From Deltaproteobacteria bacterium (lineage in GTDB: Bacteria; Desulfobacterota; JAFDIG01): a stretch of 8,087 nucleotides of DNA. Below the pieces are notes generated by a model that saw nothing but the letters and a program-made list of their open reading frames with translations, was not told the origin of the DNA and did not search any database. Shown here piece after piece: positions 7,114 to 8,087 of the stretch (within the stretch, counting starts at the first letter, position 1; the number at the start of each line of letters is the position of its first letter). Made by a program: the position numbers and the translations under genes. Location of the stretch: positions 1 through 8,087 of the forward strand of contig JAFDIG010000090.1 in the NCBI GenBank assembly GCA_019308145.1, written 5' to 3'.

Positions 7114-8087
7114 ATGAATAAAAAAAGTATTATTACAATAATATTTATATTTCTTTTCCCATTTTTTTCTCTTTCTGCATGTATAAAGGGAGATAAATCA
7201 ATATTAATTGTTAAAGTTGATAAAAATAAGATTATTAAATCTCAAAAAAGGCAATTTAAAAAGAGGGAAAAAACAAAAGTAACTATCCATCCAGGAAGAT
7301 ACGGTCCATTAACAGATTATGAGATGGCGTTGGCAAGGATTGCTTGGAGATACTTTGAAAATAATTATCAGAAAAATACAGGGCTTGTAAATGCAGTTGA
7401 TAATTATCCTTCAACAACCATGTGGGATACCGCGAGCTATTTAGGTGGACTTGTTTCTGCTTATGAGTTAGGTATTATTGATAAACAGGTTTTTGATACA
7501 AGGCTTTGCACCATTTTAAATACATTTAATAAACTCGATTTTTTCAGAGGCGAGCTACCTAACAAAGCATACAATACAAAAACCGCTCAAAAGGTAGATT
7601 ACACAAATAAACCTGGTGAGATAGGTTTTTCCGCCCTTGATCTTGGAAGGCTCTTGATATGGCTTAAAATCATTAAGGAAAGGTATCCGGAACATAGTAA
7701 TGGCATTGATAATTTTGTTCTAAGATGGAACTTCTGTCATGTCTTGGATGATTGTGGGACATTGTATGGTGCTATCCTTACAAAAGGAAAAGTAAAATAT
7801 GTTCAAGAGGGAAGATTAGGTTATGAAGAGTATGGAGCAAAAGGATTTCAGCTTTGGGGATTTGATACAAAAAGGGCATCCATGCCTGAACCTTATAGCT
7901 TTATAAAAATCTATGGGCTTGATATACCATATGACACAAGGGATCCAAGGGAATTAGCTGCTCATAATTATGTAGTTTGTGAAAGTTATGTGCTTGATGG
8001 GATTGAGCTTAACTGGGACAAAGGCAGTGATAGAGATGATGATGATATGTATCATACTGATAAGATCATTGCCGAATTTGCTCAGCG
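7114..8087 (+). CDS. DUF3131-domain lipoprotein, 3' end outside window
   Basis: The frame is open to the window edge, giving 324 residues. The leader is a hydrophobic segment with lipobox LSAC and Cys23. Ile at +2 suggests the outer membrane by the E. coli rule. A lysine-rich spacer (about 25-60) precedes the DUF3131 domain, which starts near residue 70. The landmarks of the upstream paralogue recur in the same order: TMWD (102-105), PNKAYN, GFSALDLGRLL, QEGRLGYEEYGAK (231-243) and HNYVVCESYVLDGIE (284-298). After that this copy has an extra aspartate-rich loop (306-311) absent from the paralogue. The start at 7114 is preferred because GGCGG at 7104-7108 precedes it by five bases and the resulting signal peptide is compact. 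An in-frame ATG at 7102, immediately after the previous stop, would add four residues and cannot be excluded. The two tandem copies probably arose by duplication and act on the same polymer from different membranes; that role is inferred. Confidence 0.85.
   Translation, partial: MNKKSIITIIFIFLFPFFSLSACIKGDKSILIVKVDKNKIIKSQKRQFKKREKTKVTIHPGRYGPLTDYEMALARIAWRYFENNYQKNTGLVNAVDNYPSTTMWDTASYLGGLVSAYELGIIDKQVFDTRLCTILNTFNKLDFFRGELPNKAYNTKTAQKVDYTNKPGEIGFSALDLGRLLIWLKIIKERYPEHSNGIDNFVLRWNFCHVLDDCGTLYGAILTKGKVKYVQEGRLGYEEYGAKGFQLWGFDTKRASMPEPYSFIKIYGLDIPYDTRDPRELAAHNYVVCESYVLDGIELNWDKGSDRDDDDMYHTDKIIAEFAQ

Noticed and set aside
1..8087. CRISPR arrays, tRNA or rRNA genes, insertion sequences, long direct or inverted repeats
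   Set aside because: None seen by reading. Nearly every base is coding, and the only large-scale repetition is the protein-level similarity of the two DUF3131 genes.

Overview
The window is AT-rich throughout. All genes lie on the + strand and are packed almost end to end, with gaps of 0 to 42 bases and two overlaps. No gene-free stretch exceeds 50 bases, and I see no convincing internal promoter or terminator, so it reads as part of one operon that continues past both ends. Two lipoprotein signal peptides and a hybrid-kinase-type receiver protein suggest a Gram-negative, AT-rich bacterium. Desulfobacterota, Nitrospirota or a related candidate phylum would fit, but the sequence alone does not settle the phylum.

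Bases 1-1634 form a signalling block. First comes the C-terminal end of a protein with two receiver (REC) domains in tandem, probably a hybrid histidine kinase. It overlaps a stand-alone histidine phosphotransfer (HPt) protein. Next are an RsbW/SpoIIAB-type anti-sigma or serine-kinase ATPase and, overlapping it, a STAS-domain anti-sigma antagonist. This block therefore joins a His-Asp phosphorelay to a partner-switching (kinase/STAS) module.

Bases 1662-8087 form an extracellular polysaccharide block. It holds a lipoprotein glycoside hydrolase of family 2 (mannosidase-like subgroup), a membrane-embedded family-2 glycosyltransferase resembling the BcsA core, and two paralogous DUF3131 proteins. 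The first DUF3131 protein is anchored by an N-terminal membrane helix. The second is a predicted lipoprotein and is cut by the window end. The glycosyltransferase has no PilZ domain, an extra charged helical segment before its SED motif, and QxxKY in place of the usual QxxRW.

The inferred working model is as follows. The phosphorelay and partner switch sense a signal and gate production of an unidentified exopolysaccharide. The glycosyltransferase polymerises it and moves it across the inner membrane. The two DUF3131 proteins and the GH2 lipoprotein bind, trim or modify it in the periplasm or at the outer membrane. The polymer, the signal and the enzymatic role of DUF3131 cannot be read from the sequence.
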